This document shows positions 33,396-44,480 of a stretch of DNA of 64,000 bases, one piece after another. Numbering within the stretch: the stretch's first letter is position 1; every line of letters begins with the position of its first letter. Source of the DNA: Platycnemis pennipes. Lineage: Eukaryota > Arthropoda > Insecta > Odonata > Platycnemididae. A program made the translations under genes and the position numbers. The stretch covers positions 92,089,470 through 92,153,469 of the forward strand of contig OW121848.1 of NCBI GenBank assembly GCA_933228895.1. Reading direction: 5' to 3'. Under the pieces are notes generated by a model. That model worked only from the letters and a program-made list of their open reading frames with translations. It had not been told where the DNA came from and did not search any database.

Positions 33396-36300
33396 ATTTT
33401 AGGTTTAAAATTAACTCGAACGACTTTTTAAATTGCACATGTAGTTCTGTGGTGGATTAGGAGGGAAAGTTTCCTGCGTGGTGCTGTATGATCAATGCCG
33501 TAGGCGGAAATGTACTGTAAAATCCTAAACACTACGTTCCCTATTTCCGCGCAATATTCACCTCCCCTGCTTTGCTCCACCTCCCCCTCCTCCCCCCGCG
33601 CCACCTTCTCGCTGGTCGGAGAATCCCTCCCCCTTATGTCCGCCCGTCAACCGTCTGCTCTCGTCCCACCCTCTTGCCGGCGAGGGCGGGAGAAAAGGAA
33701 TGAGTCCACTCTTATTATTACTTTTGCCTCCCACTCCTACCGTCCGTCCGTGCTCTCCAGAAAGCCCTCCAGCTCATAAATCTCACCTCCTTAAGGACGC
33801 ACGCCCTTTTTTTTCACTTCCAATTTCTCTGCACTTCAAACCATCTTCCCCCCCTCCTTCCCGACGCACTCCTGTGACGGCGAAATTCATTCCTTGCTCT
33901 CCTTGCACTCCGTTTCGTCTCTCTCCTTCTCACTCCCTTCCCCAACCATACTCGTCTTTCCCATCTTAAATTTCGACTCGTTCGGTTCTCACCCTCCCAG
34001 CAGAATGGAGCTTCTTTACTCGCGTTGCCAAGGATCTTAGGTCAACCTTTTAATATTTATAACTTTCGCAGAAGGTCCCCGCGGTGGTTCGTAACCTAAT
34101 GGCTGCGGGAAAACTGCGTCCTTGCTCTCCTTCCTCTCGTATCTCATGTTTTATTTCTCGTGAATACTCGATCCCGTCCGAGTCGGAAAGGAATGGAGAA
34201 ATTTAAATGAATAGAGGAGGAAGACAAACGAAGAAATGCGGTAAAGGAATGAAGGAAACAATAGCCTAAGGGAAATATAAGGAAGCATAGCAGATTGAGT
34301 ATGTGATCCTGATAATATAAAAAAATAAAGTTTTCGACACTACTTATCTCCACCTCGAATGGTTTCAACGCTTCTGTGTCATTTTCAAGAGGCTTCTCTT
34401 CCAAGGAACAGTGTGTTTATTATTTATATTAATGAGAGAAAGTGGGGTGGGTATAGGGTGAGGAAGGAGGTAGTATGTGGGTGATTACGAATTCAACGAG
34501 AGTGAACAAGGTCAAGACGTTGAATTGGTGGTAGGGAGGGGTAGGAACAGGCACAGAAATAAGATGTGAATGATTCAGGGGAACAACCTCATTTACCAAT
34601 TTGTCACCACAAAATTTGTTAAATACTTTAAATATTTTTTATAAAATCCATTTTAGCACCATTTCTAAAAGTATGTAGAACACCGAGTTTTAAATCAGAA
34701 CAATTCTTATTATAATTTAATTGCTTGATAACATTTACTTATTCACGTGAAGCAATGATGTTGTATGTTAAGCTATTCTCTCAGCAAAGTTTCTACCAGT
34801 TTTGTCCAGTAGAGAAATAATTTAAATTTGGTGTTTTACACATTGGCAGTAAATACCACTTCTGTCACCAGCCTTCATCAGCATGGATAAATCCCAAGTA
34901 AGGTCACCGACCATTTACTCTGAGCCGGTAATGACGGGCAATGGCACTTTGTTGGTCATAATGCCAATTAGGGTATTATATGAGACTGGTCTTAGATGGG
35001 GTTGATTAAATCGGAGAGAGAAATGTGGGAAGTATGCGGAGCTGAATAAGTCTTAATTCGAAGATATTATTAGTGTATCAGGTTGTTGCAATGCTGGATG
35101 TAAAAATATTTTGTCCCCTTAAACATGTTTGTGATCGTTCGAAAAAGTAAAATAAGTTTTGTCCTTCAGTAACATCAGGGCAACCAAGTAAGTAAATTAG
35201 GGTGGAACCTTCTATGTAAGCTCAGATAATTCAAATTTACTCTCTGTAGTTACCTAGTTCTTAGATTGTTTAATATTATTTTTTCTATTTCTGTCAAGCA
35301 GGAATCACACTAACGCTATTCACACAAATTTACCATTACGTATGGCTTTACGATTCTTAATCATGTAATTTTATCTTCATCTCCTGTTACTTCGAACTAC
35401 TAGTAGCCAATGTTATCTTAATATTGGTCAGAATTGGCGTATGGAGTTCGTTAACAATTTTATATCTATTAAATTAAAATCAGCTAAGCCACTCTCCCGA
35501 GGAAATCGACAGAAGTGGGCGCCATTTTAGTGAAGGAATGTGACTTCGTTCTACCTTTTTGGTCTGGTAGAAACCCTTCGTTTTCTACCAGATTCATTTA
35601 ATTGGGCTCTCTAACTTCATGGAAAAGTTGTAGTTGTGGACCTGAGACCCTCGTTTACTCGTCCATGGTGTATGGTGCATTTCCACGTGACGAGGGGCAG
35701 CGCACATCAGCGGAGATTGTTGGGGATGTTTGAGTCTGAACGAGTTGATAATCCTTCTTCGGCTAATGGAGGCTACCTAAGTGGCTATAATCTGCGTAAA
35801 ATATCGTTTTCGGCCTACCAAACCCGCGTAAATGGTCTGTTGAGTGCATGGAAGTCCCAGCGGATTGCTCACCGTGGCTTAAAAACTTTGAATTATTCAT
35901 CAGGACGAGGAAAGCCATTCATCTCATCTCATTTCGGAGAGGACTTCCGCGCGGCGTCGTCTTTTTCCTGTCTCTAACGGCCGCGACGTAGAGAATTGAT
36001 TCAAATCGATCGTTGATGCGTCAACCGTTCTCCCGGGTGAAATGTAAATGCCAATGCCACATTAGAACGAATTAAGTTCCCTTTAGCAATCGTTAACGAG
36101 CAGGTTGGCAACGCAATGGCCATTGGACCTTTTGGTGACTGTCTTTCAGTAAGAGCCGTTCGAAGACGGAACGGCAGGACATTCTGGGGACCGCGGAATA
36201 TTTCGATGAACCTCTCTCCTGCTCGTGGTAATATTTATAAATTTAATTTCTTGTGGGTGAGAAATGGTGATATATTTCGCCTAAGGAGGATGGTGGCGGC

Positions 36301-37125
36301 TAACAATCCTTGAACATCTTAAACTTTTATAGGGAGTATGAGTTTCGAGGAGTTGATTTACTATATTAATTTTGCTAAATACGTAAAGGACGTTGAAAAA
36401 TAAATTATATTGCATTCAGAATTCTCTCATGAAGGCTTATATCGAAATACACCATTTTTTGTTTCGAGGCCAGTTCGTTTCGGTGGATGGAGGATAATTT
36501 CTCCAAGATGCGCCTACCTTCATATAACATCCTCTAATTTGGTCTGCTGTGATAAAAATGAGTGTTTTAGTAATGGATCATTTTGTACTCTACATTTTGT
36601 ATGAAATACTCAGAGAAATTTGTAACAAAGTTGGCTGTGAATGAAGTTGGTGCTCTAAGCGAAGTAAGGATTTTAAAATAAATGGAAAATGAAAATTTTT
36701 ATTTTTATATCTTAGGGAACATTTAGTTTTCTGGGATTCCTCTTGGCTATTTTTAACTCTACTTTTTTAAGTTTTGTAAACAGGGAAGGGACTCTCTGGC
36801 TTATCTTTCTCGTTCCTTATACGGTCCATTTCTACCCTCCACCTGTGGTTTAGGAGACAGGATGTCCTGTGATCTTTACGGAACATTTAGCTGATTATTT
36901 ATGAAGTGGGAAGGCTTTCCTGTACTCTTGAAGACGTTCTGGCTAGACAGGGATGGGAAACTAAAGAGCGCAATTCCTTGCTGTCCATTACCCTACAGTT
37001 TATTTTGAATATCAGCCTCGACTAATAGTGTTGTTTTTATGGACTCTTACGTGACCACGTTTGGAAGGCATCTTCTTCAGTTGTTCAATATTACCAACTC
37101 TTATTTTATTATATCTTTTATACTT
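33396..37125. other. polypyrimidine tract then AT-rich stretch
   Basis: Bases 33540-33970 are polypyrimidine on the plus strand. After 34000 the sequence is AT-rich with no gene. A perfect 11-bp hairpin (TCTGGTAGAAA and its inverse) sits at 35563-35592. A 113-codon plus frame at 35636-35977 lies in mildly GC-rich sequence and matches no family I know. Nothing else is supported. Confidence 0.45.
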
Positions 37126-37260
37126 GGTGTAAGGAGAAGGCTAGTAGAGAACTTGATATGGAGCTTGTATTTACATGGATCTGAGGAATGGATACAGAGG
37201 AAGGATGACGAGAAAAGATTGGAAGAATTAGCAATTTGGGTGTGGAGGGGTATGGGAGAG
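37126..37260 (+). pseudogene. non-LTR retrotransposon fragment downstream of RT
   Basis: The frame reads GVRRRLVENLIWSLYLHGSE, then EWIQRKDDEKRLEELAIWVW. This matches the very common insect non-LTR sequence downstream of the reverse transcriptase, of the type RLVKC..WSVLLYGSE.W followed by K.DEKRLEAFEMWVWRRM. Homology is lost on both sides after about 45 residues, and the expected continuation (KISW-TD) is missing. It is a short dead fragment. Identification is by remembered family pattern, not a search. Confidence 0.6.
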
Positions 37261-39329
37261 TGCGATCCTTCGTAGTGCTCTCAGTTGCAATTTTAAGTAA
37301 AAATTTTCCTTTAGGATATCTGAATGCGGTCGTATTATTCACGATATGAACGACGCTTCATGCCTGTCAATAACGTAGGCACGTTTTTTCCGATATTTTT
37401 CCCTCGTATAATCTTGCTTTCGAATTTAAAGAGGTCCATTTCAGTATTTTTTCTGATCCGAGCGTCATTCTTTTGTTGTCATTATAGCGCGTTGGAGTGC
37501 CTTAATTTTATTGCGCTTAAGTAGAGGTACGATATAAAACACTGGAAATCACGGATGCTTCAACCGTGGGGTATGATAAATAATATTTAGCACCCAGATA
37601 TCGGCAATTTAGAATTCTTTCCGTCGACAATACAGGCTCGTGCAATGGCTTGCGTGATCTCTCGAGCATTGCTTATCGGAAACGCTTGAGCTGTGCGATA
37701 TAATGAGGCAATTTACACAGGCATTTTGTCTCGCAATCTCGAATGCGTTCGGTAATCTTCGGTAATGACCTTATAGTGCGATTGCGGCTGAGTGCGTTTT
37801 TTGTGATTAAATGGAGTAATTTGTATCTGGATTGAGCGTAGGGCCGGCGCAACGGACAAGAGAATTTCCTCAATTTCAAGTGTAAATTATGAGGCCAATA
37901 AATTCCCCGATTTTTATTTCTTCGACGCGAATTCTATGAATACTAACAGTATTTTATGAACTGAATCGATGATAAGGTTTGGTCGCGTAAAAAGATGCCT
38001 CGGGCCTCTAAATATGCATAAGATACTTCTCCGTATGACAATAGTCAGTTCAAGGCTTGATTTTGCTGCCTATTGGAATACCTCGACGTGATTAAACCAG
38101 TTTTCCCCCGCCGTTCCCAAAATGCTTTTTTTTAATGCAAATCGAAACGCTTTCTGCATTGCGTTAGAGGTAGAGAGACCGGAAGATCTTCTTTTTATGA
38201 AAAGGACTTAGAAGACCGTAAAGCTCTTCCTTCCGATCGGGTTCTCTCTCTCTGTCGTATTTGACTCGTACTCCATGCTCGTAATTGTGATTTTACTCCC
38301 GATCGGGACATTTTAATGGAATGCTATTTCATTATCGATTCAAGGAATCTCAGGATCTGTAAGTATGTGAGGAGACTTTTTATGGAACGATTTTCTCAAT
38401 AACCACCGTGGATATATCGTCTTCGAGGAAGCATCGGTTGGGCATTTTCATTCGTAAGATTCGCACATTCACTTTTAGCTATACTTAGAGCATATTTCAT
38501 TATTTTTTTCGGATACATTTTGGATAGCCTGTGAGGCGCACACAAGAAATCAGTTAACGTTCATATTTCACCCGTCCATTCTTCCCCGTGTCACCCATTC
38601 TTTCTCCCCCGCTCCTCTGCCTGGATTAATTTACCACGGCCCTCGAAGCGTGTGGCTTGACTTGTTCTCAGCGGTAATAATTGTGTTAGACCGCAATCTC
38701 GACCAAAGGTCACAGTGGTTTCTTCTGTTTTCAAAAGAGCGTTCACCTGTGAAATCCAACGCGCCACAATAAAGCACCTCCCTTGCCAAACACCACCGTC
38801 ACAAATCACCCTTTCAAATCACCGTGCATACAATTCCGCCCGCGTGCGGACGCTCCGTGTGTCGCCCACGATTTTCCCTGCGTTGCAGGATAACCCTGGT
38901 TAGAATAACTACACAATGCGGTTAGGAAGTGTACGCTTTTATGAGCTATTATCAGAAATTTCTACCGGCAGCTGTTCGCTTGCAGAGTTCCGCTATGATA
39001 CCATAGACGTGCCGGAAATTAATATTCAATCGCGCCGTAGCGTTTCATGTGCCTATTCTTATTAAATTAGTTAAACTATTGCATACCTCTTGTTATAAAT
39101 AGGGATGTGAACTCAGGCAGATGCTCAAACTATCAGTGAATACACATATTTTTTATTAGCTAATGATTACTTCATAGGCTGCGGCAGATGTATATATGAC
39201 CAAAACACTTTTTAATGCGGGATCATCATCAGTCTATCGCTATCCTTATATTGTTTAGACTCCGTTCTACAATCGATTCTCCTATCATATAGCCTCGTCA
39301 TATTTACGTGATTCTTCTCTTGCGCATCA
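37261..39329. other. intergenic stretch
   Basis: No gene is recognised. The stretch is AT-rich with a moderately CpG-rich patch around 38580-38890 that has frames on both strands without known domains. The segment from about 39180 to 39329 is probably the 3' untranslated part of the dead non-LTR element that follows on the minus strand. Confidence 0.4.
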
Positions 39330-39508
39330 TTAAGTATGTACTTGCTCTATGTATCTCATCCGAGGCCTTCCTTTTCCATCCTTCTCATTCATTTGCACTC
39401 GACGATTGTTTTCATCAGATCATCATATCTCAAGATATGACTAAAGCTGTCCATTCTTCTTTTCAAGGTTTTCAGAAAACTTCTCTTTCCTCCGACTCTT
39501 TTTGGATT
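39330..39508 (-). pseudogene. non-LTR ORF2 C-terminal remnant
   Basis: It reads NPKRVGGKRSFLKTLKRRMD, then SFSHILRYDDLMKTIVECK, then after a frameshift GKGRPRMRYIEQV and a stop at 39330. This is the usual tail of insect non-LTR ORF2 proteins (GHILRHDDLMKTIIEG, GRPRxxYI-QV). It is broken by one in-frame stop and a frameshift. Confidence 0.65.
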
Positions 39509-39566
39509 GTCACTTGTTCGATCCATTTATCTGCATTATTCTTATACTATACATTATTATGTTCTG

Positions 39567-39908
39567 TCACATAAATTTTGGCTGCATGTTTATAAAAATT
39601 TCCCGATGAATGCTGTCCAATGTCTTTTGGTAATCTATAAAGGCTGTGTGTGTCTCCAGATTAAATTCTATGTTTTTTATTATCAGTTTTAAACTAAAAA
39701 CGTCGTCAATGCATGATCTTCCCTTGCGAAATCCTGTCTGCTCTTCGAGGGTAAAAGCAGAATTTGTTTGTAGACCCTCGTTATTGATTTGGCTATGTAT
39801 TTTGTAAGCTGCATTTAGTAGGCTAATACCTCTGTAATTCTGTCCTGTTTCGTTCACCTTTTTTTGAAAATGGGAATACTTTTGAATTTTCCACTCGCCT
39901 GGTATTTC
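39567..39908 (-). pseudogene. reverse transcriptase fragment, non-LTR type
   Basis: A continuous frame begins EIPGEWKIQKYSHF and runs through NYRGISLLNAAYKI, EEQTGFRKGRSCIDDVF and TAFIDYQKTLDS. These are reverse transcriptase motifs 1-3 and A (A contains the first catalytic Asp in FIDYQK). The fragment stops shortly after motif A, so the YxDD motif B/C region is absent. The intact middle makes this the best-preserved part of the element. It cannot be active. Confidence 0.8.
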
Positions 39909-39944
39909 GAGGCAAGTCCATCTTATAGAGAAATAACAATCGAG

Positions 39945-40135
39945 AAATTAAAAGGGGGCTACCATGCTACCAATCCCTTTATTACTGTTTAGATACTAAC
40001 CATCTAGTTGCATGAGACCTTATTATGTAGCATTCAGTAGCTTGTTTGCATGTCAATAGTGCATGCTTGATAACCTTCACCCCCTGCCACACACCCTCGC
40101 GATGGATTGCAGGTATCTTGTTGATGTAGATACTT
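39945..40135 (-). repeat. GTGTGTGGCAGG-family repeat inserted into RT
   Basis: Read on the minus strand it has the CTGCAATCCATCGCGAGGGT core followed by GTGTGGCAGGGGGTGAAGG, then GACATGCAAACAAGCTACT and AACTAGATGGTTAGTATC. The same string of words in the same order is found on the plus strand at 51222-51395. It interrupts the dead reverse transcriptase, so the repeat moved, or was copied, after that element. Confidence 0.7.
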
Positions 40136-40201
40136 TATTAATTTAGAGATGATACCATCTAGACCAGGTGATTTTCTATCTTTGTTTTCTTCAATACGTT
40201 T
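40136..40201 (-). pseudogene. reverse transcriptase N-terminal motif fragment
   Basis: It reads KRIEENKDRKSPGLDGI and then ISKLI, matching the conserved start of non-LTR reverse transcriptases (K..KAPGxDGI..E.LK). It is cut off by the inserted repeat. Confidence 0.65.
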
Positions 40202-40369
40202 TGTATTTATGTTATGCTGATAGGATCTAAACCAATTGTGTCTGTTTTCTCAACTGTTTACAGATTCTTTTGTTGGATTGTACCAGAACTGTTGATAATG
40301 CTTAATCCAATTCTTTTTTTGATATTATATTTATCGGTGCAACATCCCTTTCTGTTTTGTTCAAGTGCT

Positions 40370-40591
40370 TCAATATTTTATAAGCAAATTATTTTTTCCC
40401 TCATTCCAGATTCTTAGGTCTCTTTTTCGCCTATTTTTTGTTCTCATGCCTATTACTTCATTTGCTATTTGTTTCATGGCGTTTGCAATGTTTCTCCATT
40501 CTTCATTTGAGGTCAATAAAAGTGAAATTATAATCCACTCTGAATTCTTTTGAATCAATTCCCGAGTGTCCCGTGAAAAGTATAATATCAA
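40370..40591 (-). pseudogene. non-LTR ORF2 linker segment
   Basis: EEWRNIANAMKQIANEVIGM followed by KNRRKRDLRIWNEG resembles the region between endonuclease and reverse transcriptase of insect non-LTR ORF2 (W...K.AI..AA.E.IG...K....WF..EC). The Trp-Phe-x-x-Glu-Cys consensus is degraded to IWNEG. Confidence 0.55.
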
Positions 40592-41589
40592 ATTTTAAAA
40601 CAAATTGTTAAATTGTTCTTTTATTATTTCTGTCAAAAATCCATACGTTATGTTATTTCTTCGAAAAAGCTCGAAGGCAACGAGAAACATGTCAGGTCCT
40701 TATTCTTGATGCTTTCCATGCAGAACGCTATATTTTTCTTAGGCGTGGCATTTTCGACATCAGCATCGATTATTGTCTTCTGTTTCCCATGTATGGATCT
40801 GCTGAAATCGTTCATTTCCGAAAAAAAAGTCAAACAACATGATTTTCATAACCATTACTTATACTTTTAGATCCTAGCAATGTTGATAACCGACATCGTT
40901 AAGTGTGAAAATAATTTAATTCGAGTCCGTACATATATTTTTATACAGTCTCCATCTCTGTGATATTCTATGGACATTTCGAATGGTGAACGCATGTGTT
41001 CATCGTATCAAACATTTTCTATGCGTGTTGGATTAATCTTAAACTATTTGTCTTTTCAGGTGAGCTCTGAGTGGGTCCTCTTGACTATTTCGTGTTTGTC
41101 GCCTCTTGGAGTAAGTACAAGATCTAATTAGCAGATGATCAAATGTTTCTCTATTGTGAACATGGGAAAAGGTGGATACTTCGTTATATTCCACAATAAA
41201 TAATAGTCTTTATTGGGTGCGAAGTTCAAAATAATTTTCCCTTCTTGCACTTAACCCTTCGTCAATAATAATTGCCAAAGATTTAAACAGTGAACGAGTA
41301 AAAAATTAATCACATATATCTCTTAAAACAAAATTATATGAAAAGCGTTTCAATATTCGAAATTTATGTGAGAGATTAAACATTTAAAAAATATTTAACC
41401 ACAAATGATGAAATGAAAAAAACCATCAATTTTCATTCTATACAGAAACTAAGACTAATAAAATAAGTTTGAAAAGATGCATAAAAGTATCAATAAACGT
41501 AAGGATACATTGCAATGCAGCAACGTTAACGAGCCGTCGCGTCGTGTATAGGGGCAGTACAATTATTGTATTTTATCCGCGGTTTTCAT
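40592..41589. other. AT-rich intergenic stretch
   Basis: A minus frame at 40648-40833 (for example IHGKQKTIIDADVENATPKK) could be a further upstream part of the dead non-LTR element, but I cannot match it to an endonuclease. Nothing else is supported. Confidence 0.35.
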
Positions 41590-41875
41590 ATCTGCACCCA
41601 AAGCTGTAGGCGCTTCAGACCGAGAAGAAAGGTACAAAGATGGGAGTGGAAAACTAAGGAGTGGTGAGAAACCTGGCGTCAGCATTAGCCTACTCTTAAC
41701 TGAAGGCGCCAAGGAGACCATGGCGTCTCGTCCGATAGACGGATTGCTGAACTCGAATAATCCACAGAAGACTCAAGTAGGAGTCGGAGTACCAACGAAA
41801 TCCTGCACTGCTGGGATTCGAATACGGTCCCTCTGGGTGGGAGGCCAGTACTCTAATCACTACACCAACCAGACC
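41590..41875 (-). repeat. tRNA-derived SINE, near-complete copy
   Basis: Minus-strand head: GTCTGGTTGGTGTAGTGATT with box A AGTGATTAGAGTACTGGCC, then box B-like TATTCGAATCCC at about 41812-41823. The body includes GGACGAGACGCCATGG, GACGCCAGGTTTCTCACC and, near the 3' end, GGTCTGAAGCGCC. It shares its order of blocks with the copy at 15203 and its 3' part with 3787. Confidence 0.65.
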
Positions 41876-43569
41876 CCCCAAAGATTCGAATAATAAACGC
41901 TGCCTGCCCTTCATATAACACAGAAAACAATTTCGAGAATTGACTAAGTTGTACTTGGCATGCAAAGAAGATTGAGATGCTTTCAGTGACGAGTATATCT
42001 ATTATAATTGCTTCCATCTTGCGAGAAGAACCGAAATTACTATCAGAGAAAGTACTTTTTGGTTGATGGAAGTAGTTTCTTCTTTCCCGCTACATGGAAG
42101 CAGCAATGTAAGTTTGATCATCTTCATTACTTCCGTGGACTGAGCCCGTTAAGAATCGCTAGCGAAGCCACGATAGCTCCGCGGTAGTTAGGGAAACGCT
42201 GGTCTAGGTGATACTTGTGTATCAATCCGTGCGAGATTTACCTGATACAATAATATAGTGCATCTTCCGAATTCTTACTTTTACGTAATTTTTATGATAG
42301 CAAATTTAGCACAGCAAGTGCATTTTGTTCTGTCATGATAGTTACTTATCTCTCGGCTGGTCTTGAAACTGTTCAATATAAAATTAAAGGTGACCAACAC
42401 GGGTGGGGATTTCAGAAGTGGCGTGAAAATCTCTGCTTTATGCTAACGCTCAGCTGTGTCTGTATTAGGAAATTACTAAGTATCTTAGTCTAGTAATTAA
42501 TGCCCAAAACCGTTAATTTCAGGTAAAAATTGCTTTATAAACAATCATTCTGCTGCCTACAGCCTCTTCCTTTCATGCCACGGTTGTTCAAGTTGCTCAG
42601 TCTACCTTCCCCTAGGTTTCATTTCCAGGAAAAGAGGCTGTATTGGTATTTTTAACACAAATGTAAAAGTTAACTCCCCATCTACATGTTTCGTATATGT
42701 AAATTAAAGACGTCACGTAGGTACTCTTAGATCGCCAAATCTTTTTCTGACACAACAGGTTTGTTTTCTCCTCTCTGAATCCCAAGTCGGACCTCTAAAC
42801 AATTATATCTCATTTATTATTAGCCATCGCTTAATTACGTGAGTACGTTGTCCTCATATAGACGCCGCTCGTAAATGGAGACTACGTCACATGAGCAACC
42901 AATTAATGGAATGTCTACTACCTAATGTCAACTTTTTTTGCTTGTCTCATGTCACAACAGCTACGGCAAATCATAAGCCGACTGATTCATAGGTACCTGA
43001 TAGACTTGGGAATTAAAGACAGCATACACTGACTAACTGGCCGTCCCTTGCCAAATGTTCAAATTTCACGTGCCCTTCAGCTAAGTACGGGTAGAGATCC
43101 ACCATCACCAAACAGAGCGATTTTGAGATCGAACACTGGTTTACTGTCATATCAAAACATCAAGTAGAATGAAGGTTAACGCAATGCATAATGCACATAA
43201 TAATAACACATGAGGCATCCGATTATGTGGCGAGTTAACGTGACTTAATAATGTATAACCTCAGTGCACTCCAGGAAAATGTCCCACTGTGACATTGTTA
43301 GCTTCCTTACGTATTTCCAAAGGTTGATTATTGGTTGTAAAGTATATGATATTTCGTAGTTTCAGATGTGAATATCATGAAAACTTTAAGCGCGTCTTTT
43401 ACGTGTATGATTACCGTACTGGTTAATGTTTTCCTGCGCTTCGATTGAGAAACCATGAACGTCTGCCGTCACGGCAGCAACGTAAATGATTGTTGGAGTA
43501 GCCTGTAGTGCATGAAACTTGCGTTAATATTACCAATCTATGCATGCCAGGGAAATTCAGAGAAATTTG
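41876..43569. other. AT-rich intergenic stretch
   Basis: No gene is recognised. A possible degraded tRNA-like segment near 42165-42235 is too weak to call. Confidence 0.4.
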
Positions 43570-43785
43570 ATTGGTAAAAATCTTTCTTACTATTAATCAC
43601 TTCGAAATTTTGTAGACACTTGTCATCTAGTTGCAGTTGACTCCTATGTATAGTTTGTTTTCATGTAGTAGAATCATTATAGCTCGTAATTTGCATGTCA
43701 TTAGTGTATGCATGGTGATTTTCACCTCCTGCCACAGCCCTCGCGGTGGCTCGCAGGGAATTACGTAGATGAAAGTGGCGAGAGC
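43570..43785 (-). repeat. GTGTGTGGCAGG-family repeat, long copy
   Basis: Minus strand: CATCTACGTAATTCCCTGCG, then GAGCCACCGCGAGGGCTGTG, then GGCAGGAGGTGAAAATCACC, GACATGCAAATTACGAGC and further on GCAACTAGATGACAAGTGTC. These blocks are collinear with the copies at 39945 and 51222. Confidence 0.65.
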
Positions 43786-43949
43786 GAGGGGAGTATTTTA
43801 ATCTTCTCAAGAGTGATGTGATATTGAGTGAAAATGTTGCTAAAAGTGAAAATTTCGAAGTAAAATAATTGATCAAATCCAGTGATGAAATACTAGGAAT
43901 GACGTTCTCCTCAAACATAATAATTCAGTCCATATGTGTCTGACACCAT

Positions 43950-44215
43950 TGGGGATCGGCATGGTGTGGTAAACAGAGTGACCACTTCGGAGTCCTTGGT
44001 TTAAATCCTCGCAGTGGCCCTGGATTTTGATTGGAATCTGTCCCTGCTTGAGTGCCGTGTGTGCAACACTCCAAGTGCAGTACTTAGGTCGATAGATTGA
44101 GCATCAAACCGTAGTTCCTTGTAACCTCTCATTAGGAGCAGACTAATGTCGACTCAACTAACCTGTCGCTTCCTATTAATCCTACCATCACTCAACGACT
44201 CACCTACCCCTAATG
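43950..44215 (+). repeat. tRNA-derived SINE copy
   Basis: Head with GGCATGGTGTGGTAAACAGA and box B-like GGTTTAAATCC at about 43998-44008. The body keeps GGAATCTGTCCCTG, a degraded central domain (GATAGATTGAGCATCAAACC) and GCAGACTAATGTCGACTC. It is an older copy than that at 15203. Confidence 0.55.
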
Positions 44216-44304
44216 ATTCAAATCAGTGTTGTTTCTTAAATATTTCTCTTCGTGTTTGATGCAAAGTGATACTTGTGCTGCTTCTACTCCGGACATGTTT
44301 GGTG

Positions 44305-44365
44305 TTTACTCAACCCCTGCCACACACCCTGGAGGTGACTTGCAGAGTAGTCAGTGTACCTCCGC
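44305..44365 (-). repeat. GTGTGTGGCAGG-family core fragment
   Basis: Plus strand CAACCCCTGCCACACACCCT then GGAGGTGACTTGCAGAG; the reverse complement is the family core. It lies close to an oppositely oriented core at 44405. Confidence 0.55.
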
Positions 44366-44404
44366 TGTCACGCGCCCTTCCATAGAGACTAGTACTATCT
44401 ACTT

Positions 44405-44480
44405 GTACCTATGACCTGCGAGAAACCTCTGACGTGTTTGGCAGGGAGTGAACCGTCACCCCCTGACGATGCTTCTGAAA
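44405..44480 (+). repeat. GTGTGTGGCAGG-family core fragment
   Basis: ATGACCTGCGAGAAACCTCT then GTTTGGCAGGGAGTGAACCG and TCACCCCC. The word CAG(G)CAGTGAACCGTCACC is also seen in the copy at 14345. Confidence 0.5.

Larger units (their letters stand above)
39330..40591 (-). mobile_element. dead non-LTR retrotransposon, split by a repeat
   Basis: Pieces of one ORF2 appear in the correct order on the minus strand: a linker segment (40591-40370), the start of the reverse transcriptase (40201-40136), a further reverse transcriptase part (39908-39567) and the C-terminal region (39508-39330). A dispersed repeat at about 39945-40135 separates the second and third pieces. The catalytic YxDD region is missing between 39567 and 39508, so there is also an internal deletion. 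The subfamily is not resolved; no endonuclease domain is recognised upstream. Confidence 0.7.

Noticed and set aside
40648..40833. Endonuclease domain of the dead non-LTR element
   Set aside because: The frame is in the right place and orientation, but none of the endonuclease motifs could be recognised.
42165..42235. Possible further tRNA-like head, also 55562-55578 and 62643-62655
   Set aside because: Each has only one of the two polymerase III boxes in a convincing form.
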